Assembly (NCBI GenBank): GCA_028285345.1
Contig: JANQPT010000040.1
Location: 62,001 to 126,000, forward strand
Source of the DNA: Planctomycetales bacterium
Lineage (GTDB): Bacteria > Planctomycetota > Planctomycetia > Planctomycetales > Planctomycetaceae
Length of the DNA stretch: 64,000 nt
Direction: 5' to 3'
Shown: in pieces, positions 61,422 to 64,000 of the stretch
Layout: each line of letters starts with the position of its first letter
Numbering within the stretch: the stretch's first letter is position 1
Translations under genes and position numbers: made by a program
The notes under the pieces: model-generated
Seen by the model: only the letters and a program-made list of their open reading frames with translations
Told to the model about the DNA's origin: nothing
Databases searched by the model: none

Positions 61422-64000
61422 TCGACGACATTCTCTCCACCGACTTTGCTTGGCGATTGGGATGGTCACTGCTGCATTCCGTTTGGCAATTCGCCTTGAT
61501 CGGCGGCCTGGTGGGACTGCTGCTGGCGATGCTTTCGCGGAAGTCCGCCAACCTCCGCTACTGGGTGGCGTGCCTGGGTTTAGCATCGATGTATGTTCCC
61601 TTGGTTGCGACGTTTACGCTTGCGCCCCAGCAACCGCTGGATGTCCGGTTGAATGTGGGGGGAGCGACCACGTCCGAACAGTTGCCCATGACCGCGAGTT
61701 CGATCAATGCGGAAGTAACGATGCCGGGACCTGTCGATATCATTGACGAGAGTCCACACGTGAAATCTGCGGTCGACATTCCTGTCGTGCGGAACGAACC
61801 CGTTAAAACCGATCAGGAGAAAACAGCAGAGTGGTCCGGCGTTTTGATTCCGGCGGTCTCGCAGTGGCTGCCCTGGATTGTCGGCGTTTGGATGTTGGGC
61901 GTGGGCGTATTGGTAACGTGGAATGTGGGCGGCTGGATTGTCGTTCAGCGGCTGCGAACGCGGGCAACCATTCCCGCTGCGAAATCGACCCTGGAGCGGC
62001 TGGAAGAACTTGGCCGGCGGATGCGGGTTCGAGTGCCGGTGCGGCTGGTTGAATCGCTGGCGGTCGATGTGCCGATGGCGATCGGCTGGCTGAGGCCGGT
62101 CATTTTGCTCCCGGCGAGCCTGCTGACTGGACTCCCACAACAGCAACTCGACGCGATCCTCGCGCACGAATTGGCACACATCCGCCGGTTCGATTATCTG
62201 TTCAATTTGCTGCAGTCGCTGACGGAATCTTTGTTGTTTTACCATCCGGCGGTGTGGTTGCTTTCGCGACGTATTCGGATTGAGCGAGAATTTTGCTGTG
62301 ACGACGCGGCGATTGAGGTTTGCGACGACAAAACCGGATACGTCAATGCGTTGGCGACCGTCGAAAACAAACGCGTTGTCCAGGTGCACGCACTCTCACT
62401 GGCGGGCCACGAATCCGGGACAACTCTCAGCCGAATTCGCCGCATCATGGGAATTTCCGGCGGAACACCGCACGCATGGACCGCCGGCGGCTGCGCCGTG
62501 TTGCTGACGACAGTGATCAGTCTTGGGGTGGCGTTTTCGCAGAACGACGGCGCTTCTTCCAAGGCAGACGAGGATGACGTCGAGGCTGCGATCACCCCGA
62601 TCGAAAAAGTCGCAGAGGGATTAGCGGCGATCGAGCCGCTCAAGCGATGGAAACTGGTGTCGGTTGATGAGAAGCCGACGGTCTCTGTCGATGGATACGA
62701 CGGATTCCGAATTGTCTTGCGCCGGACATGGAAGCACTATACGCGGCCGCCTCAGCAGCGGCCGGCTACCAAAAGCGAGCTGGGGCCATTCGAGTTACGA
62801 CATGAGGATTGGGAGTTTGTGTGTGTTCCCGTACGGCCGAAGAAGGCGCCGCCGACGCTCAAATCGCGGATCAAGTGGGAGAAGAGCGACAGTCCGTATT
62901 ACACGCGCGACATTTGTCTCGGAGAGGGAGAAGGCTATCTGTGGTTCACACATGGCACGCTTTTTCTGCAAGACGCTGTTCGCAAACAACTGAAGTTGAG
63001 CGGCGGCGACGATCGAATTCAGCTGCTGGTCGACGGCCTGAGCGTGGAGGACTTGGGGAGCAATACGAGCAATTCGTGCGGACCGATGTTGGCTCAATTC
63101 GGCGACCGCGCATTGCCGTACATCGAGCGGGCGATTGAGCGAGCAGGAGGCGACGACCCGCTGCGCGTGGTGAGAAGTCTGGGATACATTCGCACACAGA
63201 AATCGACGGCCCTGCTTATGAAGCTGGCAGAATCCGAGGAGCAGAAACTCAGGCTGGCGGCGTATTACGCGTTGGTTCAAGTGCCACTTCGAGAGTCTGC
63301 GCGGCCGACGTATCTCGAGATGCTGCGGAGGCATCGTCGTGTCCAGCGCGTGTGCCAAGCGTGCATCGAATTCCAGTGGCGGGAGGCGCTGCCTGTTCTG
63401 CGGGATCTAATTGAGAAGCCGCGAAATTTCCGGGAGTTTGAAACCGCGATCCGCACACGGCGAGTTCTGGAAGGCAATCCGATCCCCAAGGAACTTTTCG
63501 AGGCAGAGAAGACATTGCGCAGTCTGGTGCGACGTGACGTTGATCCGGAAAGTCGCCAGCGAATTGAAAACGCGCGCGATCTGCTCATTACTTCCGACGA
63601 CACGGAAGCCGCCAATCTCGCGGCGTTGTCATTGGCCTTGTTTGTGACGAAGGGCGATACGGCACCGGTTCGCAGTGCGGGAATCGAGATTCTGCGGTCT
63701 CGTCCGGAAGAATCGACGATGAAGTTCCTCACGACGCTTGCTGCAAACATCGCCGAACATGAGCGAGGTCTGATTGAAGGCGTCATCGAAACGGTTGCTG
63801 AAGGCAGATCCGCACAGAATCGACAAGAAGAACCGAGGCCGGAACAACGTCCTCAAGTGGGTTTCGGATTCCCGAAGAATGCGAAGTCCTCTGCATTGAA
63901 GGTTGAAGTTGCGCCGAGCTGGCAGGCAACGAGAAGCGGCAAGAGCGTGTTGCTGGCAGTCAAGATCACCAACAAGTCGTCCAAGCAGATCACAACGACG
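61418..64000 (+). CDS. M56 (BlaR1-type) membrane metallopeptidase with long C-terminal region (partial, runs off right edge)
   Basis: At least 861 codons, open to the window edge. Four N-terminal membrane helices; the zinc site HELAH (His250, Glu251, His254) and third ligand Glu291 (REFCCDDAA) lie in the cytosolic loop as in BlaR1/MecR1. The part after the last helix (about 345-370) is not a penicillin-binding domain: residues about 560-780 show repeated helix pairs (GDRALPYIERAIERAGG, KSTALLMKLAESEEQKLRLAAYYALVQV, REALPVLRDLIEKP), resembling HEAT repeats. The outer domain therefore probably senses something other than beta-lactams. Start ATG overlaps the BlaI stop (ATGA). Confidence 0.88.
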   Translation, partial: MIDDILSTDFAWRLGWSLLHSVWQFALIGGLVGLLLAMLSRKSANLRYWVACLGLASMYVPLVATFTLAPQQPLDVRLNVGGATTSEQLPMTASSINAEVTMPGPVDIIDESPHVKSAVDIPVVRNEPVKTDQEKTAEWSGVLIPAVSQWLPWIVGVWMLGVGVLVTWNVGGWIVVQRLRTRATIPAAKSTLERLEELGRRMRVRVPVRLVESLAVDVPMAIGWLRPVILLPASLLTGLPQQQLDAILAHELAHIRRFDYLFNLLQSLTESLLFYHPAVWLLSRRIRIEREFCCDDAAIEVCDDKTGYVNALATVENKRVVQVHALSLAGHESGTTLSRIRRIMGISGGTPHAWTAGGCAVLLTTVISLGVAFSQNDGASSKADEDDVEAAITPIEKVAEGLAAIEPLKRWKLVSVDEKPTVSVDGYDGFRIVLRRTWKHYTRPPQQRPATKSELGPFELRHEDWEFVCVPVRPKKAPPTLKSRIKWEKSDSPYYTRDICLGEGEGYLWFTHGTLFLQDAVRKQLKLSGGDDRIQLLVDGLSVEDLGSNTSNSCGPMLAQFGDRALPYIERAIERAGGDDPLRVVRSLGYIRTQKSTALLMKLAESEEQKLRLAAYYALVQVPLRESARPTYLEMLRRHRRVQRVCQACIEFQWREALPVLRDLIEKPRNFREFETAIRTRRVLEGNPIPKELFEAEKTLRSLVRRDVDPESRQRIENARDLLITSDDTEAANLAALSLALFVTKGDTAPVRSAGIEILRSRPEESTMKFLTTLAANIAEHERGLIEGVIETVAEGRSAQNRQEEPRPEQRPQVGFGFPKNAKSSALKVEVAPSWQATRSGKSVLLAVKITNKSSKQITTT

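Overview
The window looks like chromosomal DNA of a member of the Planctomycetota. Pointers are two DUF1501 secreted proteins with twin-arginine leaders, a formylglycine sulfatase, secreted BNR/Asp-box and PQQ/NHL propeller proteins, a DUF1570 peptidase, BatA/VWA membrane proteins, a BlaI-M56 pair and an SSS symporter beside a secreted glycoside-hydrolase-like protein. Composition is moderately GC-rich, except for an AT-richer stretch around 49.0-50.1 kb. No phage, full insertion sequence, CRISPR array or rRNA was found. There is one tRNA, Lys(CTT).

Layout. 0-3.8 kb: chemotaxis operon on the minus strand (cheA with a C-terminal receiver, cheW, and cheB running off the left edge). 4.4-7.0 kb: membrane-anchored tyrosine/dual-specificity phosphatase and an ArnT-like glycosyltransferase. 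7.0-10.5 kb: minus-strand operon of three exported proteins (NHL propeller, PhnD-like binding protein, PQQ propeller), the last two joined out of frame at a run of ten A. 10.8-14.2 kb: cpaF-tadB-tadC, the cytoplasmic and inner-membrane core of a Tad pilus. 14.5-24.8 kb: transporters and housekeeping genes (POT, alcohol dehydrogenase, MATE, BtpA-like, cold-shock protein, DUF2071, an M16 peptidase pair, GNAT). 25.2-33.2 kb: orphan HlyD adaptor, small Sm-like protein, VWA protein, sulfatase, SSS symporter and secreted glycosidase-like protein. 33.2-35.3 kb: hisI-hisG and an amino-acid-kinase-fold gene. 35.4-39.7 kb: DUF1501, phosphoglycerate mutase and pyruvate kinase. 40.0-42.2 kb: ECF sigma factor, one-helix membrane protein and a secreted TolC-like/STN-like protein. 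42.3-48.8 kb: BatA/VWA protein, DUF1570 peptidase, second DUF1501 and a PD40 propeller. 49.0-52.6 kb: unrecognised small genes, one broken by an in-frame TGA, next to tRNA-Lys. 52.6-58.4 kb: sialidase-like protein, a large secreted protein with a C-terminal thioredoxin domain, and a CDF transporter. 58.6-60.9 kb: trpB and trpA. 61.0-64.0 kb: BlaI regulator and an M56 peptidase running off the right edge, behind a promoter carrying two copies of a palindrome.

The least expected signal lies between the genes. At least five loci carry REP-like units: a GTAG head, a seven-base stem and a three- to five-base loop, four of them as inverted pairs (REPIN architecture). Three different stem sequences are present (GGTCCGC, GGCAGGC and GTGATGC/GTCATGC types). 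One REPIN sits at the start of trpA between two copies of a 17-base sequence that contains the trpA ribosome binding site and TTG start codon. Another supplies the stop codon of a VWA gene. Other palindrome families occur at 20.36-20.45, 47.7-47.9, 48.9 and 57.4 kb.
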